A DNA stretch of 64,000 nt from positions 47,727,755 to 47,791,754 of the forward strand of contig CM048853.1 in assembly GCA_026545225.1 (NCBI GenBank), read 5' to 3'. Below the pieces are notes generated by a model. The model searched no databases. It saw nothing but the letters and a program-made list of their open reading frames with translations, and had not been told where the DNA came from. This DNA comes from Cornus controversa (taxonomy: Eukaryota > Streptophyta > Magnoliopsida > Cornales > Cornaceae). Below are positions 13,101-25,621 of the stretch, one piece after another. Positions within the stretch are counted from its first letter, which is position 1. Each line of letters starts with the position of its first letter. The position numbers and the translations under genes are program-made.

Positions 13101-16100
13101 GGCATAATGACAGGAAATTATAAATGACCCAAGCTTCGTATCTGAAACAGAAAGGGAAATTTTAGTATATTTTGGTTTGTGCAGTGTAAACCCAGAACAT
13201 GTAAAACATGCACACCAAAATAGCCTCGCTTTTTTGGCATATCAACACTGGCCTTTTAAATAAATATTATGAATAAATAAAAGCCTCAGATAAACTAGCT
13301 GAGCACATAATACTCTACTATGCAGCAGTTACGAGATGCACATATAATAATTGCAACTAAGAGCAAAGGACCTGCCACAAATATGCCATTATGTGATGAC
13401 ACCATCAATACGATCGATGTTCATACATTTAGGTAGACAAGCAAACTAAGAAAAAAATAAGAGTTAGCCATAATTGAAGTATAGCAAATTAAGTGCTCAG
13501 CCAAGATAGTTTAAACAAGTCCAGCAACAACCAAGGATAACTGATAGGATATTGTCATCACGTGACACTTTCAATGGCACATTATAATTGGCAGTGGTGG
13601 TTAAGGGCTAGCCCCGGTGGGGGGTGGGGGCGCAATGGTGGTTATGATGATAAAACAAGAAGCTACTTTACAAGTCAAGGTGATGCCTGAAGGCAACAAC
13701 CAACCACTGACAATAACAAATGGAAACAAGCTTTGGTGCAACCATGCCGGACAAAATATCTTTGTATGGACAAGTCATAAAGACTATTCTGATCCCGCCA
13801 TAATAAAGATTAGAACTAGCAAGTGTTTTACGTGTAGGGGGAATCAAGCTTATTTTACAAGTCAAGGTGATGCCTGAAGGCATCAACCAACCACAGGCAA
13901 TAACAAATGGAAACAAGCTTTGGTGCAACCATGCAGGACAACATTCACAGTGCCATTTACTCAGAGTGAATCAACATTTCATGCACTCATTACTAAAAGC
14001 ATCGTCAGTATATAAATTAGCATGTACTATCTATAGCTTTCTATTAACTGCACTCTTAGCAAGACAATATAGAAGGAAATCCAAATCTAACCAAAGAACA
14101 TTTGTTTTGCACCTTTTCACCCAAAATGAGATCAGAAGCTGCCTAGTCAATAAGAGGCATGTCAGAGATAAACAAATATTTTCAATGTGGCTATTTATAT
14201 TGCTTAGTTACATGACCACAAAGGAAATAGCTGGTGGCAAAGCCCAAGTACTCTTTTCATCTAGTTCAATCTAACAGTGATTACACATTTATCCATTTAT
14301 GAAAATAAGGAAGCACAGAGGTTCAACAATAGAACCACTACCCTCTAAAACATCAAATTAATAAACAGATGACAATGACAATAATGAACCATGAACAAAG
14401 GAATAATTCATACTGACATAAATAATGACCACAGCAATAACAATAAGAAGCAGCAGATTGAAGATAAAGTAGTGCGAGATCTAGAATTAAATACTCACAC
14501 TTCCCGAATGGAATTAAAATAGATTGAGCTCTCATTGAACACAAGGGAGAAAAAGGACATTAATGCATAAACCTGTCAATGCGAATAACATATATAATGG
14601 TTAGAGCAATATTGCAAATAAACAGAATGCAACATAACTAAATATGAACCGAAAGGAGGTGAAATAGAAGTAAAGGGAATATAAAAGAAGCCCAAAACTA
14701 TAAAATGTAGACAACAGCAGAAGAGTTGACAAAACGCCACCTTTCAAAAGATAACAACACAAGACATACACAAGCATCCATAAAAGCTACAAGAGGTGCA
14801 AGAGCAGAATTGTAATGTTCAATGAAAGAAATAAACAAGTTTAGCAAAATACAAGACCCATACCAGGGGACTCATTCAACCCCTTGCTTAATTCAAATAA
14901 ACAAAGTAACAAACACAGTTCTTCAAGAATTGTGCAAAAGCATTGAAAAGCATGATCAATCGGTGCCAATCTACAACCAATGCATCTATAATCCTATACA
15001 TAGACTACATCATATAAAGCATGAAAGTTATCATGTGCCATGAAAATAAAAGGATGAGGCAGTACTTTTCCTTGAAAGATGTCATATAAAAAGGAATAAA
15101 CAAGAGATACAAGACTAATTTTATCTACTCGCAAAGGATATGAGCAAAGAAAAGAAAAGGAAACAAGCTGTAAAATCACTAAAATTCTTATTCAGATATA
15201 GAACATTATTCTACAGTTCAAATTATTTCATTGTTCTTAACAACTAACAAAGATTGATGAAAGCCCTAATGAAAAAGAATCACATGTCTCTAGACAATGG
15301 CTTTACAGTACCAAGCAGGATACTACAAAGGAATATGAATTATCAGGGTGAGGAAAGACCAATGACTTGGACAAGATTAACTAGACCACAAACTATAGTA
15401 TGTAGCATCAAATAGTCATTTGCTCAATTTATGTGCAAAGTAGTTTACATAATAGTTAAATTTCAACCAATTAAGAAGCAATAATAAAACTTAATCAAAT
15501 ATAAAACACTATCCTACAGATCAAATTATTTCATTGTGTTCAACAACTAGCAAAGACTGATGAAAGCCCTAATGAAAAAGAATGTCATGTCTCTAGATGG
15601 AGGCTTTACAGTACCAAGAAGGATACTACAAAAGGATATAAATTATCAGAGTGAGGAAAGACCCAATGACTTGGACAAGATTAACTAGACCACAAACCAT
15701 AGCATGTAGCATCAAATAGTCATTGCTCAATTCATGCGGAGTAGTTTACAACAGTAGTTAAATTCAACCAACTAAGAGGCAACAATAAAATGATCTACCC
15801 ACCGAGTTACTCAAATGATGAAAACATCCGATCAATCAGCCATATCTAACATGCAAAATCATTTTAAAAAACATGGCAAAGAATGAATAGCATGCCCATA
15901 CTCCTTCAAAACAATCACATGCCTAAAGCAAACTTCAATTGACAAGAACCCTTCAACACATTGTTACCTAGAAGGCTATATCACAAATTCAAACCATGCA
16001 TGATATAAAGAGGTAGTTTTGCATCATGACATGCCACTTGATCTGGCACATGTATGCTTAGGGGGCCTTTCTCAGATCATATAATATACTACCTTCAAAT

Positions 16101-19004
16101 GAAAAGAGTTTATGTAATACAATAACACTTAGTAGTTACATGGGGCTCTCAAAGTTACCGAACCTACACCTTTTTTCTCTTGAAATACAATTCTTTCAGT
16201 TCAGCTTCAATCCTCTAAATCATCTTAAATCTTATATCATATTCCCAGTGAGATTGAAAGAATGCAGATAAGGTTTCAAAATAATATATTACCTAGAGAT
16301 GAGAAAATTAGTTAACTTATTTGATTGGGGAAGATATCAGGAACATAGTTAACCTGAAATGAGGTTGGAAGATATTTTAGCCAATGAAGAAGCATGTTGA
16401 GATAAAATCCGTAGTGAGTCCAACGGACTAAAGAAGAAGATGCCAATCCTCAAACTTTTCCACTTAGCTAAAAATAATTAAAAGACCATGTGTTTCATCC
16501 CTAACCTTGTTCATGACCAATCAGTTGAAGAAGCAGATAGAAATATCTAATAACTCAATAACTGCTTTACTCGTCTGTGCTGGAGAAGGGAAAAATTTAG
16601 AGTTGAGGAATTTGGACAGAGTGGTAAAGTTGAAAGACACACTTCATTTTGAGGAAGTTGAAAAGGTCAACCCTGATTCGGATAGGAACAAAATGCCTAA
16701 TCCAGATGATTCAACAATAGACTTCTTTCAAAATGGATTTAACAATAATGAACCCTTGATAGTTCTCATTGAATTTAATTCTCAAACCATCAGTAAAAAA
16801 ATACCAATGAAACTTCATTGTCCTAATTCCTCCAGATAGAGAGGGAAAAAAACCATTAGCTCCCACAGATTTCAAACTGACTAGCCTTGTGACCAATTTC
16901 AACTTCACTGAGGAACTTTTTCCTTCAGATGTTCTCATGATCACCAAAACCATAACTAAATGAGTTTTTGTTCAAGGAAAATTATATATGCAATTTTGGT
17001 TGCTAATATAACTCGGTAGGATAGCAGAGAGACTGATACACACACATGTACACATCCCACAGAGAGAGAGAGAGAGAGGAAGATAGATAACAATTAAGCT
17101 GGAACTTGAGAAGCCCATGTAGGGCTGCAAATGACCAGCCTGTTCATGAATAGCTCTGCTGAACCAAGTGAAGTGCTCCTTTGATGGTGAGGAGACTCCA
17201 ATTGAGGTGCTGAAATTCTCTATTATTAGATCTCTTTTTTGTTGAGTTCTTGGGAGGAATTGTAAATCCATGGGGGAGTTAGTTGATTTTTTGGACATAC
17301 TGAGAGTTTAGGGGCTCTATTTGGTCCTTGTGCAGTTCTTGTGGGCCGCGTCCCCCGTTTGGGCGCTTTCTAATACAATTTTACTTATCAGAAAAACAGA
17401 AAGGGGAACAACATTGAATAAGGAAATTTTAAGGAATCCTGAAAGAAGCATTATCTTTGTCTTCTCCAACCCTTTTTTGTAATAAGGACACTAACAAAAG
17501 CAGAATTATGATATGCTTTCATAATTAAAAAGATGCCAACTCTTCTAGAATATTGCTATCACCTATAAGAAGGCAATAGTTTTTAGATGTAATCAAACCT
17601 AAGAGGAAAGAGAGGTCTGTTAGTATTAGAATGCTCATTATTTGGGAGCTAAGAGATTCTAATTCCAAGGCTGGTTTCCCTGGAAAAGGGCAACGTCTTA
17701 AAAAAAATGGAAATTGTGCCCAAATGATTGTTTTAGGAAGTGATTTATTAAGTATCTTATTAGTCTAGACTTCTTCGTTCAGTTGCACCCTTCTTTCATC
17801 ATCTAAAATTTGTTTCCCGATCAAAAATAAGTATATGATGAGTAAATAGAGCAATGTGAGGTAATTAAATATAACTAATTTAAAAATACATGATCTTACC
17901 TTAATGTGATAATAAGCTATATTACATGAGATCTTCAAAAGTATGTGAATTGCCCGTATCGGACACAATACTAGGCCCTGAATATGGGACGTGTCCAACA
18001 ATTTTAGTTAGACAAGCACCTAAAAACCATATCCAATAATTCATTTTTTACACACTATTGCTTCAAAACGAGTGAAATGCACTTATTAAACACTATGTTA
18101 CATAAAGGCGTTACTTTAATCTAAAAATAAAATAAAAATATCAAATGATATGAATGTTTGGAGATTAAAAGTGTCCATTTATCCTTCTGTTTGGAGATTA
18201 ACACATCAGATAAGTGACTTCATACTTGCTCGACACACGTACTCGAGGCCATGTAACATATAGAATAAGAGGGAACTTTTTCGGCTTTGCTTAATCTCAA
18301 TGTTCAAAAATGAAAACATGCCCGTACACTGCACATAAGAGAGATGAACTATTTGGAACACAGACAGCAATGAATAATTACAGAAAAGAACTGAATAACA
18401 ACAAATGGGACATTAGAAAATGTGGATTCATATAGGCTGTAGTCTTTAAAAATAAGGCTGCCACATGCCACTAACAGTTAAAGCTGAAAACTATATTCAA
18501 CATCGTTGCTGCATGTACCAAAAATATCCCTCTAGTTTCAATTAATAGTGAAACGCTTATTATTTTAAAATTCCTTGAACAAGTATGGCCACCAAATATT
18601 TTGAATAACCTAGCATGTATACATCCATTTGTTACTCAAACAACAATTTGATGCATGCATAAGTTTTAAGGTAAGCTTCTAAGGCTAAAATACGTAGTGC
18701 CTAACAAACTACAAATCCCACATATAGAAAACAATTATTTTACGGGTACAGTCCAAAATGAACACAATTAACAACACAGATAAACTCAAAAACAATCGGC
18801 TTCAGTAAACATATAAGGGGAGAGAATAATAGTTATAGAGAATAACAAACTACTCACAGGGACCATAAAGATGATGCGGACAATATATCTCTGGTAAGTA
18901 GGTTCAGTATAATTTAAAAGGTGTCTGTAAATGTGCAAAATCGCCAAAGCAATGGCCCCCATTGTGCAAGGCAATGCAATGAGGATATAATAAATCGGTG
19001 CCAT
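10155..19004 (-). CDS. LAZ1-like DUF300 / TMEM184 / OST-alpha family membrane protein, 418 aa
   Basis: Six coding exons on the minus strand join in frame with GT-AG borders: 19004-18858, 14572-14499, 13141-12992, 12489-12204, 10869-10636 and 10520-10155 (1257 bases, 418 residues plus stop). The protein starts MAPIYYILIALP, a hydrophobic first segment. It then carries family signatures such as HIYRHLLNYTEPTYQRYIVR (exon 1), YEAWVIYNF and LAWVGGPG (exon 3), RCKQGCLQFVILKP (exon 4), YALALFYVACRDLL and KSVVFLTYWQ (exon 4), and FPYKEYAGAN with LNDFYHDTVHQ (exon 5). The last exon encodes a hydrophilic, serine-rich tail containing GDEGTRKYRSRTFVPTG. The family is multi-spanning, usually about seven segments. 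Arabidopsis LAZ1 acts in cell-death control, and relatives locate to the tonoplast or plasma membrane; a role here is inferred. Length matches the roughly 420-residue Arabidopsis relatives. The introns are long (up to about 4.3 kb) and contain local duplications. Confidence 0.93.
13678..13945. repeat. direct repeat in intron of the LAZ1-like gene
   Basis: About 80 bases beginning ggtgatgcctgaaggcaaca (13678-13757) recur at 13866-13945 with a few differences, and the preceding 'tttacaagtcaag' is also repeated. The period is about 188 bases, suggesting one local duplication. The open frames across it (13617-13877 and 13867-14274) follow from the duplication and look non-coding. Confidence 0.8.
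15183..15785. repeat. tandem duplication of a ~300-bp segment in an intron
   Basis: Unit A (about 15183-15485) and unit B (about 15486-15785) share long phrases such as 'tgatgaaagccctaatgaaa', 'ctttacagtaccaag' and 'gacttggacaagattaacta', with scattered substitutions and small indels. No coding potential or terminal repeats are seen, so this looks like unequal duplication rather than a mobile element. Confidence 0.85.
17150..17390 (+). mobile_element. 3' end of an L1-type LINE (intron of the LAZ1-like gene)
   Basis: Plus-strand translation near 17175-17290 gives fragments such as FDGEETPIEVLKFSI and WVLGRNCKSMGELVDFLD. These resemble the last residues of plant LINE polyproteins, and the same phrase recurs in the LINE fragment at 63.6-64.0 kb. 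It is followed by the LINE-like 3' trailer 'gggcgctttctaatacaatt' and 'ttacttatc'. Only the extreme 3' part is present. The stretch 16500-16960 just upstream has an open frame of unknown origin. Confidence 0.6.
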
Positions 19005-19589
19005 TTGCTCCTCAGATCACAAATCATCCACCAAACAACTTCCACTCCTGGGCATAGAAATAATAGCAATATTTTGATGAAAACCAATTGTATAAATAAC
19101 TAACGAATATCACACACATATATACATATATTAGGGAGTGTTTACACTGTTGGGCTGTACTGCTTCGCTTCTTCACTTTGTTGAGAGGATTTCTGCGGCG
19201 ATTCATTGAATGATAATTCACGTAAACCCTAACCCCAAAAGTTATCGCCTGCGGCTGTAGAGAAGTAAAACTATTGCAAAAATTAAATCAGTTTGATCCT
19301 AAACTACATAGAGAAGGACATCAATGGATGCAAATGTCCTAAGATAGAAAATTAATAATAATAAAGTACAAATAATTACAAGAATGGCGAATCAGAGAAA
19401 AGAGAGAGGATCGAATTAATTATGGCGCTTAGGAGATGAAATGATAATTTGGTACATAAATACGGTTGTTGTTTGTCCTCCATAGATTATAGCGATCTAG
19501 TTTCACGAATATATAGATATAGATATATAGATATATATCTATAGATATATGTTTATCGCTTTATATATACAATGAAAATATCATAAGAA

Positions 19590-19700
19590 AGAGTTAAGGA
19601 ATGGGTGACCTTGTATCGATAAGATCGGGGAATGGAAATCGGAGGAGAGTGGAAGTCGGTGGAGACAGATCTGCTGGGCGTGGCCGCAAATGTCCAACGA
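19590..19700 (-). promoter_or_regulatory. possible 5'-UTR exon of the LAZ1-like gene
   Basis: On the minus strand this segment is CT-rich and ends in a possible donor (ATACAAG/GTCACC near 19609). A plausible acceptor lies just upstream of the coding start (TGATCTGAG near 19015). If correct, the promoter sits between about 19700 and 20000, only a few hundred bases from the transposon cluster. Transcript evidence would be needed to confirm it. Confidence 0.3.
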
Positions 19701-20009
19701 GAAGAAAGGCTTGTGCATATCCCATATATTCATAATTATATGCTTTTGTGGGGGGGGCAAATGCAATAATGGTGGCTTACAGAGAAGCAAAATGAATATA
19801 TTACTAAAATAAATTTAATAAATTATTGATGGAAAAATCAGCAATTAAAATAAAATAAGGGTTTGTTTGTTAACACTGCCCTTTCAAAATTTTTTGTGGC
19901 CGTTTTCAAATTTCTGCTGCCAGATTTTAAAACCTTGTTTGGTAACTTGATTTATTTTGAGGCCTTCAAAAGAAAACGACTGCCACTCTCCTAATTTTGA
20001 AAGCTTCGG

Positions 20010-20560
20010 TGCCTGTTTGATAAAGTTGTCTTTTTAGTAATTATGTGAAAAATGAAAGAAGTGATTTGGTTGTGCGGTCAGTTTGTCAAAACTCAAAAGC
20101 ACTTCTTCAGTTCTTCATTGAATATTTTAAAGCATAAAAAGGAAAACATGTTTGATAACTAAAAAAAAACAAAAGCAAAAATAGTAAGATCATGTACTAA
20201 AATAAATTAAAATAAATTAAAAAAACAAACATTCATAGAATAATGCTAATATTACATGTTTTAGTAAATACAAAAATAAGATTATTACATTGATCATTCT
20301 AAACTGGCTAGTTTATTTTGCAATAAGTATTATAATAACAAAAAAACATTACAATTATCAAAATAAGGAAAATGTTCATAATAGCACATTCACAACAACC
20401 ACGAAAAAATAAGTTTTTTTCCTACGTTGTGTTACTAGTAAGTTCGGAACCACTAAATATAAATTTTCACCCTCATAATATTCAGTAACATTTTGTTGAT
20501 GTTGATTATTATTTAACCAATAAAAGTCATCGGCATGATTTGGTTAATGAAATAAAAAAT
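20010..20560. repeat. left arm of a long inverted repeat bracketing the PIF/Harbinger remnant
   Basis: The segment matches the reverse complement of about 27060-27620. Shared blocks include 'attattacattgatcattct', 'ttattttgcaataagtatta', 'cacaacaacca', 'ctagtaagttc' and 'accaataaaa', in the right order. Identity looks roughly 75-85 percent by eye with small indels. The outer edge 'gtgcctgtttgataaag' resembles plant transposon termini. Confidence 0.75.
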
Positions 20561-21032
20561 TAATCAAATAGGTAATAGCTTCCATATCGGACACCTATAA
20601 AAATAACGCTCATGATTTTGTGGAATTTTGCCCATATAAAGTTTTAATAGACCTACCAAATGCATGTGGAGGTCCACTTCTTTGTTATTCAAACATCTTG
20701 CACCTTATACAGATATAATAGTATAAATGAACAAGTGAACAAAATACAATGCATTACAATAATCAAACATATCAAATCCAAGCATCAGAGTTAACATAAT
20801 ATTAAAGTCGCTAGGAAATAGATCCATTACACGGTCCTTAATAAAAATCATGCATGTTCTTAATAAAATTACTTAGCAACATTCAATGTTGCATTGACAA
20901 TAGAATCACGTAATTCATTTACTTCATGAAATCGATTATGAGAAATATCAATTATTTGCCTTCTTCGATGAGTACTAACTTCTTCTTGATCCACGTCAAC
21001 ATAATCATCCCTCCCACATTCAAAAAATATTA

Positions 21033-21643
21033 GGCAAAATACACTCACACCCCCTGAAGTTCGTCCTAACTACACTCATATTTATAATTTGGCAAAACTT
21101 ATATTCACACCCCCTGAGGTTTGATACATGATTACACTTAACCCCAACATTATATATATTATCTATTTTATCCCTTTATTGACTGAAAAAACATTCTTGA
21201 CCTCATTTTTCAAGTTTAAAAGACTACGTTACCTCAACTTTTCTTCCATTACTTTCCTTTTAACCTTAAGCCACACACACACACACATATATATATATTT
21301 TTTTTGCAGCACTAGAAATATATCACAAATTTTATTAAATATATTTTTAATATATGTTATATTACATATTTTAGGATAAAATAAATTTAAATTTAAAATT
21401 ACAAATTATACATACTTGTAATTCTTTCAAGCTTTATGAATCTTAATATGGTGATAATAAAGCTTCATACACATACACATATATACATAATCATCATCAC
21501 ATTAAGATTCATAAAGCTTGAAAAAATTACAAGTTTATATAATTTTTAATTTATATTTAAATTTATTTTTTTAGTAAAATATGTAATATAACATATATTA
21601 AAAATTATTTAATAAAATTTGTAATATATTTCTAGTGCTGCAA

Positions 21644-21678
<35 letters not shown>

Positions 21679-21916
21679 GCTTAAGGTTAAAAGGGAAGTA
21701 ATGAAAGGAAAGTTGAGGTAATATAGTCTTTTAAACGTGAAAATGATTTCAAAAATGTATTTGCAATCAATTGAAGGGTAAAACTGACAATACATATAGT
21801 GTTGGGGTTGAGTGTAATCATGCATCAAACCTCAGGGAGTGTGAGTGTAGGTTTTGTCAAATTATAAATATGAATGCAGTAAGGGCAAACCTCAAGGGAT
21901 GTGAATATATTTTGCC
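21033..21916. mobile_element. Mutator-type foldback MITE, 884 bp
   Basis: Almost the whole element is one inverted repeat. The left end ggcaaaatacactcacaccc pairs with the right end (reverse complement ggcaaaatatattcacatcc), and the arms of about 400 bp meet near 21440-21500 around 'tttcaagctttatgaatctt'. The flanks caaaaaatatta (21021-21032) and caaaaatatta (21917-21927) form an 11-12-bp target duplication with one A difference. Long terminal inverted repeats plus a duplication of about 9-11 bp fit a Mutator-like non-autonomous element. It carries a GT microsatellite at 21653-21677 and no gene. It sits inside the larger PIF/Harbinger cluster. Confidence 0.85.
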
Positions 21917-21999
21917 CAAAAATATTATATTCTATTGTGCTTGCATTATAAGAAAATTATGAAGAATAAAATAAATAATGACAATATATTTTTGGATTC

Positions 22000-22985
22000 T
22001 TAATTTAAAAGGAGACACGTGTTTAAGTATTGGATATCTCATATTCACAACGCCAAAATAATGTTCAATCATATTTCTTAAAGAGGAATGCCTAAAATTA
22101 AATAATTATTTCTGATCACGAGGTTGTCTTCTATTGAGCCTTTATTATTACATATGGTATATTTCACCCCGATACATGGACAAATAAACGAGCATGTTTA
22201 TATAGGACAAATAAACGAGCATGTTTGTGTATTCAGAATCCACTAGATAATATTTTTTTGTGAATAAGTAACTACCTCAATATTCAATATTCTTACATAT
22301 TTAAACAAAACCAAATGTGACAAAAGTATAATTTCTATATACTTTTAGGTAGTCGTGGGAATTTTTTTGTTTGTTTGCATCTACACACTCAATAAACACC
22401 CTGGAATTATTTGCAGTCCCTTCTTAGCCTATCATGACAAAAGTAAACTGCATGTCGAATGAATATTCAACCATGATATTTGTAGTAGTGTTTGATTTTT
22501 TATCACAATATGAAATTTGTGCATTCGAGGGAACACTTACAAATATGTGAGTTCCATCAATAGCCCCAATGCAATCCTAAAATACAATAATATATAAATT
22601 AGTGCAATCATATTATGAATTGTTATAGGTACTAAAAAAATGATAACATGTGAGTCTCACTTTAAATAAATGATAAGTTTTTGGATTATAGAAGATCTTT
22701 GGTGGAAAAATGTCAAGATTTGGTGGGGTAATAATCTACTTCCCCAACTCACATATTGTCATTAAGATCGTATGAAAATACTTAGACACTGTCCACCTAG
22801 AGTGCTGAAATCTCCCTGTCAAAACGCGATATCTCTCATTGTGAGCTAAAATATAGATAAACACTGCAACATGTTCTTAAATTGAGAGATACCTAAAGTC
22901 AATTGTTTCATAATTCTTCAACTCATTACATAAATTCAAGAATACATGTTTATCCATTCTAAAAATTTATTGGCATCTGGAGCGA
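22000..22985 (-). pseudogene. PIF/Harbinger (DDE_Tnp_4) transposase, degraded
   Basis: Reading the minus strand from about 22985 gives MDKHVFLNLCNELKNY. It continues in a shifted frame with AVFIYILAHNERYRVLTGRF and QHSRWTVSKYFHTILM, the helix-turn-helix region typical of plant PIF transposases. A splice donor near 22660 and an acceptor at 22578 lead to DCIGAIDGTHIFVSVPSNAQ, the signature around the first catalytic aspartate. Then come FTFVMIG, a stop codon where the family has Trp-Glu-Gly, GTANNSRVF, and near 22090-22010 HSSLRNMIEHYFGVVNMRYP with the third acidic residue. The family motif is HDSRV; here the second catalytic Asp is Asn. The stop, frameshifts and lost catalytic residue make it inactive. 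Confidence 0.85.
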
Positions 22986-23369
22986 TGACTATAAATTATT
23001 TCAAATATATAATCATGACCTTGTAAAGCGTTATTCTTACATAGTTTTATTAGATATCAAGTGTCTTTTATAACCCTTTGTCATGCAGAAAATTATTATA
23101 GTTTATTCCTTTTCGGATCTAATATAAGGTTTATATCTTTAGATATACATCTATTAATACATGACAAATAATGAATACAAGATAAGTATTAATTCATAAC
23201 AAATAATACAACATGTCACTGCAATAATTAAAACAATCTAAATATCATAATTACATTACCAAATCCAAACTAGAAATATGTAGTTAACACAAATATAAAG
23301 CAAATGGAGTTTAAAGTTTCCATCCTTTAGAGTTTACAGACCATTTAAACAACAAGCCCATCATATGTT

Positions 23370-24075
23370 CGATACCCACACTTTTGTTATTTCTTCTGAA
23401 AGTTTAAAAAGAACTCCCTCCGCGTTACATTCTCAAACACCTTATTAATAGCTTTTGTCATTTGGGCATCCTTAATGCCCTCGATAGTATGTAAATCACT
23501 AATACACTCCTCAACCAAATGCATCATATCCACCTTTGGAGACTCAAACTATAATAAACAATTAGTAGCATGCATGCTCTTTTGAGTAGTGGAGGAAGCG
23601 CTTACATTATGAAATTTCTCACTCCTCCTTTTTGAATGCTCTTCGAATCTATCCATAAAACTATCTTCCCTTAGCCTACGATGAGACATCTTTGACGATT
23701 AACTATGTTCCCTCTTAACTTCCTTTTTAGACAAATGATTATCATTCTCATCACTATCTGTGGGGCTTATGGCGGAGGGATGTGTCTTAGAGCCAGTTGG
23801 AACGATGAAACAAAACCTATCATGGTGCTTACATTTTTTTTTCTTTAACCACTTCACTTTTGGTATGACCTAAAACATGCAATTTTTAGGATGAAAATAA
23901 ACTAAACATAAACAAATTAAAAAAATTATATTGAAAGTATATTATACTATACACACATTAGACTATTTGTTCCACCTATCATCATTCATTACCACTCTCC
24001 CAATGGTTGAGGCAAATCCAACTCCAATATCGTCTAACAATTTTTTGAAATCTTTTTTGCAGTCCTAAGTTGCCT
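23370..24075 (-). pseudogene. PIF/Harbinger ORF1 (SANT/Myb-like) remnant
   Basis: Minus-strand frames give FKKLLDDIGVGFASTIGRVV followed by MNDDRWNK (about 24045-23965). Further on they give ECISDLHTIEGIKDAQMTKA and RREFFLNFQKK (about 23510-23395). This order, a SANT-like trihelix end, a serine/lysine-rich linker and a C-terminal helical block, is that of the DNA-binding accessory protein accompanying plant PIF transposases. It lies upstream of the transposase on the same strand, as expected. In-frame stops are present, and an LTR element interrupts its N-terminal part at 24081. Confidence 0.7.
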
Positions 24076-24080
24076 GTAAT

Positions 24081-25495
24081 TGTTAGAATTATGGCTCATA
24101 TTCCTATTATAATTGTGTTTCTATTTTAGACTTGTAATTTATTTGGTAATTTTTTGTTAGGCACGTCTTGGGTTTCAAGTAAATTGTAATCCTTGTGCAA
24201 CAATAAATGAGTTTGGAGACTCTATAAATAGAGGTAAGGTTAAAGGAAAGAGAGAGAGAGGAAAGATGTAAAGGGTTGGTGAGTGTTGTGAGGATATGAG
24301 AGGGTATATGTAATTCTGAAGGGAATTAGATGCCAATAATGAGTGAAAGAGTATGTGGTAGACATACTTTTCGCATGTTGAATATTCTCTTCTCAATTAT
24401 AGTGAAATCTCTCTCTTCATGGATGTAACCCTAAAGTTGGGTGAACCATGTAAAATATTTTATTTTGCGTGGATGTGTTTAATTGTTATCTCCATATATG
24501 TTTGTATGATTGTGATGTGATGATATGCTTCTGTTGTGCCGAACAAAAGGAAGATTAATTATCAACAAATGCTGTCAGAGCCAATAGTGGGTCAGAGCTT
24601 GTGGTTGGTCTTAAATATTAGAGCTGAAGATTGGTGGTATATCAGAGTAGAAGGTTGATCGTGAAGAGTTATGGAGATATAATCAAAGCTGATAATGACA
24701 TAAAGATGATGATAGTGTGAAACCCATGAGGAACAAGTCTTGGAACAAGCTAGAGGCTGCTTGTTTTCAAGATGTGGTAAGATAATGGTACAAAGAAGGA
24801 AGGTTTGCTATTTTCGGAGTAGTGAGTGAGAAAAGAAGAGAGTGTGGGGGTAGAGATAAGAATGATGATGATTGATTGGTAGGTTGTCATGCGTGAGCAA
24901 TTGAACATCAATGGATATGATGTGATGTAGTTTGATTCGAGATAGATGAATCTTCAGTTGAGGTGGAGCTATGGAGGACTACATTGATGGAATTTGAGCC
25001 TAGGTGGAGATTGTTAGGAATTGTGGCTCATATTCCTATTATAATTGTGTTTATATTTTAGAATTGTAATTTATTTGATAATTTCTTGTTAGGCATTTAT
25101 TGGGTTTCAAGTAAAGTGTAGTCCTTGTGCAATAAGGAATGGGTTCAGAGACTCTATAAATAAAGGTAGGGTTAAAGGAAAAAAAAGAGAAAAAAAATAT
25201 GTAAGGGGTTGGTGAGTGTTGTGAGGAGATAAGAGGGTATACGTAATTATGGGGGAGAAGATGCCAAGAGTGAGTGAAAGAGTGTGTGGTAGACACACTT
25301 TTCTCGTGTTGTATATTCTCTTCTCAATTATAGTGACATCTCTCTCCATAGACGTAGTCCTAAGTTGGGTGAACCATGTAAAATATTGTGTTGTCCGTGA
25401 ATGTGTTTGATTGTTATCTTCATATATGCTTGTATGATTGTGATGTGATGATATGCTTCCGCTGTACTGAACGAAATAAGGATTACTTTCGAACA
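24081..25495 (+). mobile_element. non-autonomous LTR retrotransposon (TRIM/LARD-like), 1415 bp
   Basis: Two direct LTRs, 24081-24567 (487 bp) and 25012-25495 (484 bp), both start TGTTAG and end in ACA, and share long phrases such as 'ctcatattcctattataatt'. The flanks gtaat (24076-24080) and gtact (25496-25500) match in four of five bases as a target duplication. Two bases after the left LTR, tgctgtcagagcc resembles the initiator-Met tRNA primer-binding site (tggtatcagagc). A purine-rich stretch, aggtggaga, precedes the right LTR. The 5' LTR holds a TATA box (tctataaatagag near 24220). The 444-bp interior has no coding capacity. It is nested in the PIF ORF1 remnant. Confidence 0.85.
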
Positions 25496-25621
25496 GTACT
25501 TTGGTCATGAGGCTATTCTAACCAGTTGTGGTAAATGCAGTTGTAATTATATTATCTTTTTTAATTTATTCTTTAATCAGTGGGATAAACCTCTCTTCTT
25601 TTGAGTTATTTCATATTTTTT

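Noticed and set aside
13617-14274. Two adjacent plus-strand frames of 86 and 135 codons
   Set aside because: They arise from an 80-bp direct repeat in an intron of the LAZ1-like gene, run antisense to it, and show no domain.
16507-16839. 110-codon plus-strand frame upstream of a LINE tail
   Set aside because: No similarity I can name. It may be part of a decayed element but does not read as LINE protein.
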